A DNA stretch of 6,390 nucleotides from JACVRW01 sp034664105 (GTDB lineage Bacteria > Actinomycetota > Thermoleophilia > Solirubrobacterales > Thermoleophilaceae): assembly GCA_034664105.1 (NCBI GenBank), contig JAXDIH010000131.1:1-6390 (forward strand). The letters are read 5' to 3'. Positions within the stretch are counted from its first letter, which is position 1. Each line of letters begins with the position of its first letter. Under the pieces are notes generated by a model that saw nothing but the letters and a program-made list of their open reading frames with translations, searched no databases and was not told the origin of the DNA. Positions 6,231 through 6,390 of this stretch are shown in pieces. The position numbers and the translations under genes are program-made.

Positions 6231-6390
6231 TCCAGCGCGCCCGGCGCGACGAGCTGCTCGAGCAGGCAGCCGAGGCTTCGCGCACCGGGCTGCGCGCGCG
6301 CCGGGCGCGCATCGTCGCCAGCGCCCGCCCGATCCTGCACTCCGCGGTCGCGGCGTCGCTCGCATGGCTCGTGGCGACCCAGGTGGTCGG
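6227..6390 (+). CDS. Probable FUSC / aromatic-acid-exporter family membrane protein, N-terminus only (3' end cut by window edge)
   Basis: The ATG at 6227 overlaps the TGA of the ThDP gene (ATGA, 6227-6230), and GGAG directly precedes it, so re-initiation of the same ribosome is likely. Fifty-four codons are visible. There is an Arg/Glu-rich cytosolic lead (MIQRARRDELLEQAAEASRTGLRARRARI), then SARPILHSAVAASLAWLVATQVVG, which enters a first membrane helix. The 'RPIL-hydrophobic-A-A-x-L-A-W' entry is typical of FUSC/ArAE-type exporters (fusaric acid and aromatic acid export), although only one helix can be seen. If correct, it would export an acid linked to the ThDP enzyme. Other polytopic membrane proteins are possible. 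The gene is open at the right edge. Confidence 0.6.
   Translation, partial: MIQRARRDELLEQAAEASRTGLRARRARIVASARPILHSAVAASLAWLVATQVV

Noticed and set aside
6296..6310. Perfect inverted repeat GCGCGCC-G-GGCGCGC
   Set aside because: It lies inside the Arg/Ala-rich start of the membrane protein gene, where GCG/CGC codons create such repeats by composition.
4584..6365. Minus-strand open frame of 593 codons opposite the ThDP gene
   Set aside because: The translation is Arg/Gly/His-rich without recognisable motifs and mirrors a gene with intact ThDP motifs. Stop codons are rare in antisense frames at this GC content.

Overview
This is a GC-rich window (about 70% by eye, codon third positions almost all G or C) that is densely coding on both strands. 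It most likely comes from a high-GC actinobacterium. A coenzyme-F420-type luciferase-like oxidoreductase, a Sec-secreted cysteine-rich hydrolase and a CaiB-type CoA-transferase beside a thiamine-diphosphate (ThDP) enzyme fit Actinomycetota. A soil Thermoleophilia/Solirubrobacterales lineage is my best guess, but it is an inference from gene style, not proof. No rRNA, tRNA, CRISPR array, insertion sequence or phage gene is visible. No gene-free gap exceeds about 55 bases.

Layout. (1) 3-647, plus: C-terminal part of an F420-type LLM oxidoreductase, cut by the left edge. (2) 648-700: short spacer with a 12-base palindrome and a small hairpin over the Shine-Dalgarno (SD) sequence of the next gene. 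(3) 701-2719, plus: secreted, divergent M19 (membrane-dipeptidase)-like metallohydrolase with an N-terminal beta-trefoil-like region. (4) 2739-3341, plus: an unrecognised 200-residue protein with two CxxC pairs, 19 bases downstream and probably co-transcribed. (5) 3348-3367: a perfect 8-bp GC hairpin between convergent genes, the likely shared terminator. (6) 3391-4587, minus: family III (CaiB/BaiF) CoA-transferase. (7) 4578-6230, plus: ThDP-dependent enzyme of the acetolactate synthase / 2-oxoacid decarboxylase superfamily. (8) 6227-6390, plus: N-terminus of a probable FUSC/aromatic-acid-exporter-type membrane protein, joined by an ATGA overlap and cut by the right edge.

How they work together. 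The right half looks like one functional neighbourhood. The CoA-transferase and the ThDP enzyme are transcribed away from each other, and their start codons form the two ends of one palindrome, with no intergenic space. The ThDP enzyme is translationally coupled to the membrane protein. A plausible but unproven reading is activation or decarboxylation of an organic acid (2-oxoacid or acyl-CoA) plus export of an acid. The CoA-transferase/ThDP pairing recalls the oxalate pair frc/oxc, but the ThDP protein does not look like a typical oxalyl-CoA decarboxylase. The left half (oxidoreductase end, secreted hydrolase, CxxC protein) has no evident metabolic link to it.

The most interesting points are the palindromic start-to-start overlap at 4577-4588, the M19-like enzyme with HxH in place of HxD, and the orphan CxxC protein. 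I see no strong case for a wholly new defence or mobile system here.
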